In this document: piece by piece, positions 1-7,307 of the stretch | Layout of the letters: each line of letters starts with the position of its first letter | Numbering within the stretch: the stretch's first letter is position 1 | Origin: Thermoplasmata archaeon | GTDB taxonomy: Archaea; Thermoplasmatota; DAOVMN01 | Assembly (NCBI GenBank): GCA_030630685.1 | Contig: DAOVMN010000040.1 | Location: 1-10,504 of the forward strand | DNA: 10,504 nucleotides | Reading direction: 5' to 3' | Notes under the pieces: generated by a model | What the model was told of the DNA's origin: nothing | The model's input: the letters and a program-made list of their open reading frames with translations, nothing else | The model's database searches: none | Position numbers and translations under genes: made by a program

Positions 1-210
1 AATTCTTGGGAGGTTGCTCCCATCGTTTTTGGGATCCCTGAAGAGGAGAAGGCAAGGTGCGCTGTTTGTAATGGATTCTTTCCTGAAACCGTAGGAATAA
101 ATTTGAAAGATGACAAAGATTTGAGACCTGTCCATTACAGATGCAGTAAACTTCACCCAGAGAAAAAGAGAGAACTCTACTTTGATGAACCCAGAGGATT
201 TGAACTATAG
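1..210 (+). CDS. 3' end of a Cys/His-rich protein of unknown function (partial)
   Basis: Frame 1 is open from the window edge to a TAG at 208-210 and gives 69 C-terminal residues; the start lies outside the window. The visible part has a CAVC pair (residues 20-23) followed by H45, C48 and H52 in the stretch HYRCSKLH. That spacing would suit a zinc ribbon or treble-clef site, but I cannot assign a family, and no HNH nuclease signature (DH near the second Cys pair) is visible. The stop lies 25 bases before the preferred start of the next gene, which suggests co-transcription with the methyltransferase cassette. Base composition is AT-rich like the next two genes. The reading frame is supported only by its openness and sensible amino-acid composition, so it could be a chance open frame. 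Confidence 0.5.
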   Translation, partial: NSWEVAPIVFGIPEEEKARCAVCNGFFPETVGINLKDDKDLRPVHYRCSKLHPEKKRELYFDEPRGFEL

Positions 211-235
211 AAATCTTCTTAAGGAGAGCAATACA

Positions 236-1012
236 ATGTCGAGACAAAAAAAGGAAGTAATCCTGGGAAGAAAACATATGCTAAAAACACTTCAATTTTT
301 TACGAATAATTCTGAATTTGCTAGTCTCTCTTCTGACCAAATAAGATTCGTAAACAGTGCTTTTTCAAAACTGAAAGGGACTTCAGATCGTGAATGGAGC
401 ATTGAAATTCCCCAGTTGGAGATTCCAATTTCAGAAAAGCAACTTGCTGAACATCATCCTACACTGTTGATTGGTGGCAAAATCGAAGGGAAAGGCAATG
501 AAATTACATTTTCTTCGCTCTCTGTGTGTATAACTTTTACAACAGAATCGCCTAACCCGGTTGGACCTACAGGCACCTCTTCATATACAAAATCTTTAAA
601 TGTCTCTTCCTGTTGTCTCAATCAAAATCGAAATACCAAAAGAATCGTTCGACGGTTTCATTTTGACTATCAGCCAAGCGAGTCGGACAAACCGGTTTCA
701 CATTTTCAATATGGTGGTAAATTTCCAGAAAGTGAACGATATAAAGATTGCCATTACTGCTTAGAACACTTCTTGAAAAATCCGCGTTTTCATTATCCGC
801 CGATGGATTTAGTACTTTTGTTGGATTTGATGATTAGAGAATTCGAGACGCCTCTGGATAAATGGAAATACGAAAATAATTGGAATGCTTTAGTTTTTAA
901 AAGTCAAGAGTTGTGGTGGAAAGATTACTGGAATAAATTAGCAGGATATCTCAACAATCCGGGTGGACACACTTTTCATGAGAGGATTTATGGTGGGGCA
1001 GATGAATTATGA
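236..1012 (+). CDS. Unrecognised 258-residue protein upstream of a DNA methyltransferase
   Basis: I do not recognise this protein. The start at 236 is preferred because AAGGAG (221-226) sits 9 bases upstream and it begins after the upstream gene ends; in-frame TTG/ATG starts at 182/185 would overlap that gene. It is soluble, with no signal peptide or membrane segment. Two segments look like conserved motif blocks: RRFHFDYQP...SHFQYGGKF (residues 139-162), rich in aromatic residues and His, and PRFHYPPMDLVLLLDLMIREF-type sequence (183-203), a likely amphipathic helix. A CHYC pair lies at 172-175. I see no clear PD-(D/E)xK, HNH, PLD or GIY-YIG nuclease motif. The 3' end overlaps the methyltransferase start by 11 bases, so the two are probably translated together. 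The context makes it a candidate restriction nuclease or accessory factor; this is inference from position only. Confidence 0.72.
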   Translation: MSRQKKEVILGRKHMLKTLQFFTNNSEFASLSSDQIRFVNSAFSKLKGTSDREWSIEIPQLEIPISEKQLAEHHPTLLIGGKIEGKGNEITFSSLSVCITFTTESPNPVGPTGTSSYTKSLNVSSCCLNQNRNTKRIVRRFHFDYQPSESDKPVSHFQYGGKFPESERYKDCHYCLEHFLKNPRFHYPPMDLVLLLDLMIREFETPLDKWKYENNWNALVFKSQELWWKDYWNKLAGYLNNPGGHTFHERIYGGADEL

Positions 1013-2618
1013 AAAAAACAATGGTATATTCTACACTCCGTCAGAGTTAGCAAGTTTTGTCGCCAATTTGGCTATTTCATCTGCTAATTCCACAGTGTTA
1101 GATACATGCTACGGTGAAGGGGCTCTACTTTTAGCGGCTCATGAGCGTCTTCTTAATCTTCGTTCTACAGCCCCTAATAGACAGCTATTTGGCTATGACA
1201 TTGCCCTCCCCAAAGAAGGTGCTCAAAGAAATCAGCTTCGAAGGAGTTGTCTTAGCGGATTTTTAGATGAGAAGAATTTAAAGAAGAGAGATTTCTTTTC
1301 CCCAATTGAGCGAGAATCAGAAGAGAGGTTTGATGTTATTTTGATGAATCCCCCATTTGTCAGACACCACTTGATTCCAAGGGAGAGGCGAAAAACCATA
1401 AGAAGCATCGTAGGAGACGACGCAAGGCTCCCCATGACAAGCGATCTCTGGGCATATTTTGTAGTGCACAGTTTTAAATTCATTCGGAAGGGAGGATATC
1501 TCGTATCTATATTGCCCTGGTCATTCCTTCATGCTGATTTTGCAAGGACGGTTAGGGAATTGCTGCTTGAGAGATTTCGTGTACTCCGAGTTGTTGTTAT
1601 TGGGCAGCGAATGTTTGAAAGAGCCGAAGAGCGAATTCTCGTGCTTATAGGGAAAGGATTTGGTTTCGCCACCTCAGATATTGGAATTTACTATTCATTT
1701 GGTGTTCCAAAGAAGCAAATCTCTTGGATACCTGTTAGGCAAAAAATATGGCGAGCCTCACCTTGGATGTGTTTGGTAAGTAGCGACGTTCATAAGACTC
1801 TTTTAAACGTAGGGAATAGTATAGGGTTTGAATCTCTAAGTCGCTTTGCGAAGATCCAAATAGGTACTGTTACTGGGGCCAATAATTTTTTCATCCTTAA
1901 GCGAGAGGTCGCAAAAGGCATGAGACTGCCAAAAGGAATCCTGCGTCCAATTATTAGGCACTCGGCCGACTTGTGCAAACTCGTCATCACCGCTTCAGAT
2001 GGCATCAAGGATGCAGTATTGCTAATCCCTGAAGACATGAAAATATCAGGGCCCCTTAAAGAGTACATTAAAAGGGGAGAGAGGAGTGGTGTGAATGAAA
2101 GGTACCATAGCCGAAAGAGGGTTAAGTGGTATTCTATTTCTATACAGAAACCTCCTGATGGATTCCTCCACTATATGACAAAAGAAGTGCCTTTTCTCGT
2201 GCTGAATCCCAAAGATCTCATGTGTACAAATACCATACATCAAGTGAATTTCTTGGACGGTGTGGATGAAAACGCCAAGAAGTGGATACAGTTCTCGATG
2301 TTAACATCTATTTCTCAACTTTCCATTGAACTTCTAGGACGAACTTATGGGGGTGGTGTTTTAAAGATCGAACCTACTGCTATAAAAAAAGTTTTAGTTT
2401 ATCCGGGTAATGGGAAACGTTTTCCAGCGTCTCTTGAAAATGAATTGAATAGCCTTCTGCTAAAAGGTAAACGGAGGGAAGCAATAGAATTGGCAGACAA
2501 ATGGATGATAACGAATCTGCAGGTGCCAAGAGAAGATATGGACTTTATCATCAAGAGTTATCGATATATTCGAGATTTGAGGTTAGGGAAGAATGCCCAG
2601 CACGTGCTAAGAGCATAG
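1002..2618 (+). CDS. Adenine-specific (N6) DNA methyltransferase, Eco57I/TaqI-like, with target-recognition region
   Basis: This enzyme should transfer a methyl group from S-adenosylmethionine to adenine N6 in a specific DNA site. Taking the start at 1002 gives 538 residues. Motif X is FYTPSELASFV (10-20); motif I is VLDTCYGEGALL (32-43), the SAM-binding loop; an acidic motif II follows in FGYDI (63-67); the catalytic motif IV is NPPF (116-119). The stretch FIRKGGYLVSILPWSFL fits the later strands of the fold. RFAKIQIGTVTGANNFFIL (about residues 278-296) is typical of the start of the target-recognition domain in class-gamma enzymes and type IIG proteins. No nuclease domain is visible, so restriction would need a partner, and the overlapping upstream gene is the obvious candidate. 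In-frame ATGs at 963, 978 and 990 are alternatives; 1002 minimises overlap and places the YTP motif near the N-terminus as is usual. TAG is followed at once by an in-frame TGA. Confidence 0.9.
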   Translation: MNYEKNNGIFYTPSELASFVANLAISSANSTVLDTCYGEGALLLAAHERLLNLRSTAPNRQLFGYDIALPKEGAQRNQLRRSCLSGFLDEKNLKKRDFFSPIERESEERFDVILMNPPFVRHHLIPRERRKTIRSIVGDDARLPMTSDLWAYFVVHSFKFIRKGGYLVSILPWSFLHADFARTVRELLLERFRVLRVVVIGQRMFERAEERILVLIGKGFGFATSDIGIYYSFGVPKKQISWIPVRQKIWRASPWMCLVSSDVHKTLLNVGNSIGFESLSRFAKIQIGTVTGANNFFILKREVAKGMRLPKGILRPIIRHSADLCKLVITASDGIKDAVLLIPEDMKISGPLKEYIKRGERSGVNERYHSRKRVKWYSISIQKPPDGFLHYMTKEVPFLVLNPKDLMCTNTIHQVNFLDGVDENAKKWIQFSMLTSISQLSIELLGRTYGGGVLKIEPTAIKKVLVYPGNGKRFPASLENELNSLLLKGKRREAIELADKWMITNLQVPREDMDFIIKSYRYIRDLRLGKNAQHVLRA

Positions 2619-2743
2619 TGATTCGGCTAACTTGCAGGGAAGTGCGCCGCTCCTTTCATCTTTCAGATGAACGATCCGCGGAGGCTTTGCCGATCCCCCC
2701 CCGGGGGGCTCATCCAGCAATTGGCCTCCCCGCTTTTTCCCGC
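2619..2743. other. Convergent intergenic spacer with hairpin and GC palindrome
   Basis: This 125-bp gap separates the 3' ends of the methyltransferase and the saccharopine dehydrogenase. It contains a perfect 7-bp inverted repeat, TTCATCT/AGATGAA, with a 3-base loop (2655-2671), and a run of eight C followed by six G (2695-2708). Either could take part in transcription end formation for the two converging units, but neither is followed by a convincing U-run on the relevant strand; only a short CTTTTTCCC (2733-2741) is present, and it reads as A-rich for the minus-strand transcript. It also marks the change from AT-rich to more GC-balanced sequence. Confidence 0.4.
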
Positions 2744-4066
2744 CTACAATGCCTCCGTCTTCTCCCCGAACCCGATCCCCTCTTTCTCCAGCTCATCCAA
2801 AATCGGGTTGTAAATCCCCGGCTTGATCGGGATGTGAACACCCGGCTCTGTTATCTCGCCCTGCAGGATCATCTTTGTTGCAATGGCAGCCGGGAGCCCA
2901 ACAGTCCTCGCCATCGCGGTGTACCCGCCCGGTATTCCGTAGGCAATCAAGGTAGAAACAATGTGCTCCTTCCTGCCCTTGTATTTCGCGATGAAGTTGT
3001 GCTGAAGGATGATCATGTCTCTCTCATTCTTCTGGTACTGCATCTTCGATTCCATGAGCGAGCAGAGCATGTCAAGGCTGTTGTCGTGCTCCCGTGGCAA
3101 CGGGATATCAGAGAACAGGCCGAGCCATTCGAGACGTTCCATCTGGTGGGCTGAGCGGTCCAGTCCAAGATGATCGGCTACCTTTTGTTGTATGTGCCCC
3201 CCCTCCCCGGCACCGACCAAGTAGGCTGTCAGGTCCTTGAAGGTTTTGCCAGCAAGTTCGGGCATCGGCTCCTCGCTCAGATACCCAATGTCCGCGATGG
3301 CCTTCAGTGTCTGGCACCAGCCGGGATATCTGAGGGTACCCCTTAGAATAGTGTCGGTATCCTCGATACCGTAGATTTCCTTGTACGGAAGGCTGTCCCT
3401 GTTCGGGTAGGCCTCGAATTCCCCAAGGCCCTCGATGTCCATCATCCTGTAGGAGGCAAAGAGGTCCTTTGATTCGATGTGCACGTCCTTTCCGTCCATC
3501 CTGAACTCGGCCGGATTCTTTCCGGCAAGAAGCACGCCTCTTGGGCTCCAGGAGAACTTGTAGCCAAAGGGGTTGGTGTTCGCCTCTGGAGCCGGAAGGC
3601 CGCCGCAGAAAGAGGTGAAACTCGCTATTTTTCCCCCTTTTGCCTGGACATTATGGATGATGCGCATGGCGCTCATGTGGTCGATCCCCGGGTCGAGCCC
3701 GCACTCGTTTAGCAGGATGATACCCGCATTCTTTGCCTCTTCATCAAGGGCCTTCATGGCATCACTAACATAGCTGGTGGTGACTATATGTTTTCCGTGT
3801 CTGAGACAGCATCTGGCAACCTTCACATGATGGGTGTAAGGAAGCAAACTAACTGCAATGTTGTGCTCCTTTACCAGTTCCTTTAGCTTCTCCTCCTGGT
3901 CGATGGTGAAGGCCATTGCTTTTCCGTTTGTAGCGTTTCCCACCATCTTTTCTGCCTTGCTCACTGTCCTGGTGGCAACAGTCACCTGGAAATCCGGCTG
4001 CCGCAGAAGATATTCCACGAGTGGGGCAGCTACCAATCCTGCGCCGAAGACAACAACTTTCTTCAT
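2744..4066 (-). CDS. Saccharopine dehydrogenase, glutamate-forming (SDH half of AASS; LYS9-like)
   Basis: This 440-residue enzyme oxidises saccharopine to aminoadipate semialdehyde and glutamate with NAD(P)+, or runs the reverse reaction. The N-terminal Rossmann motif is GAGLVAAPLVEYL (residues 8-20). The family hallmarks follow in order: SLLPYTHH (73-80), HIVTTSYVSDAM (93-104), GLDPGIDH (123-130) and FCGGLPAPE (153-161) followed by NPFGYKFSWSPRGVLL. These match the SDH domain of yeast Lys9 and animal AASS, and the length is close to Lys9. It is the second gene of a minus-strand operon; its ATG (4066-4064) overlaps the TGA of the reductase gene as ATGA, and a strong ribosome binding site lies inside that gene's last codons. 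It ends in TAG, with 26 sense codons before the next in-frame stop. Whether the pathway serves lysine breakdown or synthesis here cannot be told from the window. Confidence 0.93.
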   Translation of the reverse strand: MKKVVVFGAGLVAAPLVEYLLRQPDFQVTVATRTVSKAEKMVGNATNGKAMAFTIDQEEKLKELVKEHNIAVSLLPYTHHVKVARCCLRHGKHIVTTSYVSDAMKALDEEAKNAGIILLNECGLDPGIDHMSAMRIIHNVQAKGGKIASFTSFCGGLPAPEANTNPFGYKFSWSPRGVLLAGKNPAEFRMDGKDVHIESKDLFASYRMMDIEGLGEFEAYPNRDSLPYKEIYGIEDTDTILRGTLRYPGWCQTLKAIADIGYLSEEPMPELAGKTFKDLTAYLVGAGEGGHIQQKVADHLGLDRSAHQMERLEWLGLFSDIPLPREHDNSLDMLCSLMESKMQYQKNERDMIILQHNFIAKYKGRKEHIVSTLIAYGIPGGYTAMARTVGLPAAIATKMILQGEITEPGVHIPIKPGIYNPILDELEKEGIGFGEKTEAL

Positions 4067-5400
4067 TCGGTTACCTCCTCTTCCACAAATTGCTGGATGT
4101 ATTTATAGTCTGGTGTGAGTTCCCCGTGGTAGATGATCACAGCCCTCTTCACCTCTAAGGCCAAATCGAGCCCATCGAATGGCACGGAATAATCCGCGTT
4201 GGCAACGGATGGCACGAAGGGATAGAGTGCCTCGCTGAATCGTATCGAGGACTCCCTTGGGAGCTCTGCCGGGAGATTGTCCACGGCCATGATGGTGAGC
4301 CCTCGTCCCTGCCCCTTCTCTATGATCGTATCGCGGAAAGGGTCGTAGATAAAGGTAGGATGGCCCGGATCCGTGGAGTGCATGGTCGCTTCGATGGAGC
4401 CCTCGTAGTCACAACTGATGTCTCCCACCACCCGAAAAGTCGGGTATTCCTGTGAAGAGTAGAGCTCCTTCACCTGGGCCTTGGTAACCAGTCGAGGATA
4501 CCGCTTCTCCCAGTAGATGCAGTTCATCAGCGCCGTGAGATGGGGGACGTATTTTGAGAACACGCCCCTGTACTTCTCAGGATGATCGTAGTAGTCCTGA
4601 AGATCGAACTCTTCGGATCTTCCTTTCGCGTGCTCCTTAAGCTCGACCATGTGCTCTTCCTTGAACACCACCTTATAGAGGACATTGCTGGAATACTCCC
4701 CTTTGTTCTTGAGGTGCTCCACCTCCTCAGGTGATATTTCCTCATGAGGAAGGACATCGAACACCTCCTGGGCGCCCCGGGAGACGTTGCCGTACCCTGC
4801 AAATCCCACGATGAGGGGACAGAGCTTCTCTAAAAGTCCTTCCCTGACTATGCGCTCGCCCAGCTCTTTCAGGTGTGCTTTTGCCTCCTTCAGGCCCTGG
4901 TAGTCAATGGTCCGCTTCACCTCGGAAAAAGGGGTGGCCGCGGCTTCGTATTCCAGCCTTCTTCCCAGTGCCCAGAGGGTATCGATCATCCCGGCCTGCC
5001 CTGCCTCTTTTCCAAAGAAAACCAGTCTTCTCCCTTTTTCATCTGTTATCTTTTCATAGTCTATGAGTGTGCATTTCAGCTCCATCATGCGCCTGAGCAT
5101 GGGCATGTTGTACTCCTGTCCCTTGATCACATGGGCAAAGAACACATAGGTGTGGCCTTTTCTAAAATACTGCAGGGGGATCTCCTTTACCGCGAACACG
5201 ACCTGGGCGTCCGGGACGTCCGGAACGATGGTTGCCCCGGCCTCTTTGTATTCTTCGTCCGTGAAGGCACGGTTTGGGGAGTACTGTACCCGGGTCTCTA
5301 TTCCATGGCCTTCCTTGAGCCCTTTTACCTGCTTGGGTACGATCGGAACCCGCCTTTCCCAGCGGTTCTTGTCCTCTTTTCTTATGCCAATGACATTCAT
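4063..5400 (-). CDS. Lysine-ketoglutarate reductase (LKR half of AASS, AlaDH/PNT-like)
   Basis: This enzyme should condense lysine with 2-oxoglutarate and reduce the product to saccharopine. The 445-residue protein from the ATG at 5400 aligns by eye along its length with the LKR half of animal AASS. GIRKEDKNRWERRVPIVP (5-22) opens the AlaDH/PNT N-terminal domain. FFAHVIKGQ (88-96) corresponds to the AASS FFSHTIKAQ segment with the catalytic His and Lys region. DYEKITDEKGRRLVFFG (114-130) follows, then the nucleotide-binding loop GFAGYGNVSRGAQE (199-212), then INGIYWE-like and DNLPAELP (374-381) segments, and a terminal DYKYIQ (431-436), as in AASS. The start at 5400 is chosen because AAAGGAGG lies 7 bases upstream; the open frame continues 37 codons further, but that extension carries no family sequence. 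It is the first gene of the operon with the dehydrogenase. In animals and plants these two activities are usually one polypeptide. Confidence 0.92.
   Translation of the reverse strand: MNVIGIRKEDKNRWERRVPIVPKQVKGLKEGHGIETRVQYSPNRAFTDEEYKEAGATIVPDVPDAQVVFAVKEIPLQYFRKGHTYVFFAHVIKGQEYNMPMLRRMMELKCTLIDYEKITDEKGRRLVFFGKEAGQAGMIDTLWALGRRLEYEAAATPFSEVKRTIDYQGLKEAKAHLKELGERIVREGLLEKLCPLIVGFAGYGNVSRGAQEVFDVLPHEEISPEEVEHLKNKGEYSSNVLYKVVFKEEHMVELKEHAKGRSEEFDLQDYYDHPEKYRGVFSKYVPHLTALMNCIYWEKRYPRLVTKAQVKELYSSQEYPTFRVVGDISCDYEGSIEATMHSTDPGHPTFIYDPFRDTIIEKGQGRGLTIMAVDNLPAELPRESSIRFSEALYPFVPSVANADYSVPFDGLDLALEVKRAVIIYHGELTPDYKYIQQFVEEEVTE
4073..4080 (-). promoter_or_regulatory. Shine-Dalgarno site GAGGAGGT for the saccharopine dehydrogenase gene
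   Basis: On the minus strand GAGGAGGT precedes the ATG at 4066 by 6 bases and closely matches the complement of the archaeal 16S rRNA 3' end. It lies within the coding end of the reductase gene and fixes the start of the dehydrogenase, supporting coupled translation across the ATGA overlap. Confidence 0.8.
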
Positions 5401-5407
5401 CTGATAG

Positions 5408-5415
5408 CCTCCTTT
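5408..5415 (-). promoter_or_regulatory. Shine-Dalgarno site AAAGGAGG deciding the reductase start
   Basis: Minus-strand AAAGGAGG is followed after 7 bases by the ATG at 5400. It is the strongest such site in the region and rules against the in-frame upstream starts near 5511. Confidence 0.8.
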
Positions 5416-5440
5416 CCAATGGGCTCGATGCGAGTGAGGC

Positions 5441-5456
5441 AAAATAATAAAGATTT
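5441..5456 (-). promoter_or_regulatory. Candidate TATA box for the LKR/SDH operon
   Basis: On the minus strand the A/T stretch AAATCTTTATTATTTT lies about 40 to 55 bases upstream of the reductase ATG, so transcription starting some 25 bases downstream would leave a short leader holding the ribosome binding site. A second minus-strand TATA-like stretch (TATAAATATATTA, about 5532-5545) would give a leader of more than 100 bases. I cannot decide between them. Confidence 0.35.
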
Positions 5457-5554
5457 CGGGAAGTGGGGGGTCATGAGGGATGGCATTCACGTCATACACA
5501 AAGCTTAGCATGCATGTAAAATCCTTGTTCCATAATATATTTATACAATCGCTC

Positions 5555-5571
5555 CAAAAGATATTTATAAC
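5555..5571 (+). promoter_or_regulatory. Archaeal BRE/TATA promoter of the first surface protein gene
   Basis: The purine-rich AAAAG followed by ATATTTATAA resembles an archaeal BRE plus TATA box. Transcription starting about 25 bases downstream would begin near 5590-5596. That is after the in-frame ATG at 5585, which favours the ATG at 5618 as the true start. Confidence 0.6.
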
Positions 5572-5617
5572 AAAAAACTTTTAAATGAAATCCAGAAATC
5601 TACAGGCTGTGATAACC

Positions 5618-7300
5618 ATGAATAAAAATCTTTCAAGCATCGTTGCGATAATCCTTGCAGGCATTGTGGTGCTATCATTACCACTGAGCCTCCCTGTCGA
5701 GGGAGCTGATCCTGGACCAAAAGGTGGCTCAGGGGATCATGAAATGGATGGGAACCCCGGAGGGGGTGCCAGCTGGAATGTGATTCACGGCTTTGCAATT
5801 CTTAAAAGCGGTGAGAAGATAGACGATAGATTCAATGTTACAATATGTAAGGGTCTGACGTACAAAAATGATGAATGGAAACCGAGCAGGCCCATTTTCG
5901 GTACCCTGACCGAAATCCACTGGGATGAAGACGAAACTTTTGAGATCACTAATGAAGACTTTGAGGAGAACAAAGATGATGAGAATAACCTCACATTATA
6001 CATTTATGGGGAATACAACGACACTTCCAGCCCCGGGGAGCCGGTGCACGAATATGCATATAAACGGATAAACGTCACAAAACCAAACAATCCCCCTGAG
6101 CCTGTGGCATGGGTGGCTGTCGATGGAAACTGGACCTGGACAAACCTCAGCAAGGAAAACGATGTCACCTTTATCGTGGAAGGCGGAGAAGGGTTAATCC
6201 TCTGGTTCGATGCTTCTCATTCATGGGACCCTGATGGCGACAATATCACCAGGTTTGCATGGGACCTTGACGGGAACAACAAATTTGGAGAATCTGGAGA
6301 AACTGAAGAGAATCAGTCAAAACCGGTCACAGCGAGAGAAGAACCCTGGGAACTCGGCCTAAAGGTCTATGACGAGAGAGGAAAGGAATGCACACAATCC
6401 CTTGACTTCACCATAAGGATTCAGAGCCCTGAACGCAAGCCGGACCTTACGGTGGGTGAGATAAAACATGAGAATATGAACACGAATAAGCAGAATTATG
6501 AGAAAGGGGATGTGATCGTCGTCCAACCAAAGATTAAGAATATCGGAGATAACTCAACCGAGGGCCGAGGGCCCTTCTGGGTTCTCATCGAGTACTCCAC
6601 CGATGGAGGGGACTCTTACTCAACACTCGCTGATTATAAGATCACTGACGCCATCCCCGGCCCCAGCGGCTTCCGTCTCGGCACCTACAACTGGGACACT
6701 GAAGGACAGGAATTCCCTGTGGGACAGTACATCCTCAGGGTTACAGCGGACTACAATAACAGCATTGACGAGGAGGATGAGGATAACAACGATAATACAA
6801 CCAATATCATAAATCTTGAGGAAAGCCCAACCTCCGGCAGCCCGGACCTTTCCATTGAGAGCGTGAAAGCGGAAAGGACCACGGCCTATATACTCCAGGA
6901 TGTGAACATTACCGTTACCATCAAGAACGAGGGGAATGGGGATGCCCTAACTGTTGATGTACACTACGAGATAGACGGGGTGTTCATATTATTCGATAGC
7001 ATTGAACTGGTGCCTGCCGGAGGGAACGCATCCATCACATTCGTGTTCAGCGGGGATGTCGAAAAAGATTACGTCCTGACCTTCAAAGCAAAGGATAACG
7101 AGGTCCAGGTGGGAACCACGGAATCCGTTACCATCCAGGTCATGAAAAAAACACACCCCAACGGCAATGGCAACGGAGAAAATGGCAACGGGGATAAGAA
7201 AAAAGATGGCGGAGGTTTCATACCCGGATTCGAACTCCTTCCCATGGTGGGTGCTGTCCTGGCCACCGCTCTTCTCTTCGGTATCAGGAAAAGGCACTGA
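5618..7300 (+). CDS. Secreted PKD/CARDB surface protein with PGF-CTERM signal
   Basis: This is a predicted cell-surface protein of 560 residues. A signal peptide occupies about residues 1-30 (basic start, hydrophobic core SIVAIILAGIVVLSLPLSL, then VEGADPG). Residues 35-150 form a conserved module I do not recognise, with DGNPGGGASWN, FNVTICK and EDFEENKDDENNLTLYI. A PKD domain follows (about 180-268; WFDASHSWDPDGDN and AWDLDGN). Two CARDB domains lie at about 274-403 (PDLTVGEIK...) and 408-508 (PDLSIES...). After a Gly/Asn-rich linker come PGF (536-538), a hydrophobic helix and the basic tail RKRH: a typical PGF-CTERM signal, known to be cut by archaeosortase A and replaced by a prenyl-type lipid anchor. 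Many N-x-S/T sequons suggest N-glycosylation. PKD and CARDB folds usually serve adhesion or stalk roles; the ligand is unknown. The start at 5618 is preferred to the in-frame ATG at 5585 because of the promoter position. It is a paralogue of the next gene. Confidence 0.88.
   Translation: MNKNLSSIVAIILAGIVVLSLPLSLPVEGADPGPKGGSGDHEMDGNPGGGASWNVIHGFAILKSGEKIDDRFNVTICKGLTYKNDEWKPSRPIFGTLTEIHWDEDETFEITNEDFEENKDDENNLTLYIYGEYNDTSSPGEPVHEYAYKRINVTKPNNPPEPVAWVAVDGNWTWTNLSKENDVTFIVEGGEGLILWFDASHSWDPDGDNITRFAWDLDGNNKFGESGETEENQSKPVTAREEPWELGLKVYDERGKECTQSLDFTIRIQSPERKPDLTVGEIKHENMNTNKQNYEKGDVIVVQPKIKNIGDNSTEGRGPFWVLIEYSTDGGDSYSTLADYKITDAIPGPSGFRLGTYNWDTEGQEFPVGQYILRVTADYNNSIDEEDEDNNDNTTNIINLEESPTSGSPDLSIESVKAERTTAYILQDVNITVTIKNEGNGDALTVDVHYEIDGVFILFDSIELVPAGGNASITFVFSGDVEKDYVLTFKAKDNEVQVGTTESVTIQVMKKTHPNGNGNGENGNGDKKKDGGGFIPGFELLPMVGAVLATALLFGIRKRH
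7223..7297 (+). other. PGF-CTERM archaeosortase sorting signal
   Basis: The encoded C-terminus has Pro-Gly-Phe, a hydrophobic stretch (LLPMVGAVLATALLFGI) and the basic end RKRH, preceded by a low-complexity Gly/Asn/Asp/Lys linker. This three-part layout defines PGF-CTERM. No archaeosortase gene is in this window, so one would have to be elsewhere in the genome. Confidence 0.85.
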
Positions 7301-7307
7301 TGCCTTC

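Noticed and set aside
2695..2708. C8G6 palindrome as an intrinsic terminator
   Set aside because: It has essentially no loop and no U-run after it on either strand, so I list it only as a structural oddity.
2501..3154. Plus-strand open frame of 217 codons across the convergent junction
   Set aside because: It runs through the methyltransferase end, the spacer and the antisense of the dehydrogenase gene; its sequence is low-order and rich in Arg/Pro/Leu, as expected from antisense reading.
4873..5508. Plus-strand open frame of 211 codons opposite the reductase
   Set aside because: The minus strand has an AASS-like reductase with a strong ribosome binding site; the plus-strand frame has no recognisable domain and no promoter or ribosome binding site.
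5400..5511. In-frame N-terminal extension of the reductase by 37 codons
   Set aside because: The ATG at 5400 has an excellent ribosome binding site and begins with the conserved family sequence; the extension covers the promoter region and shows no conservation.
5585..5617. Upstream ATG at 5585 as start of the first surface protein
   Set aside because: It lies only about 15 bases after the TATA box, before the expected transcription start, and adds a polar segment in front of a good signal peptide.
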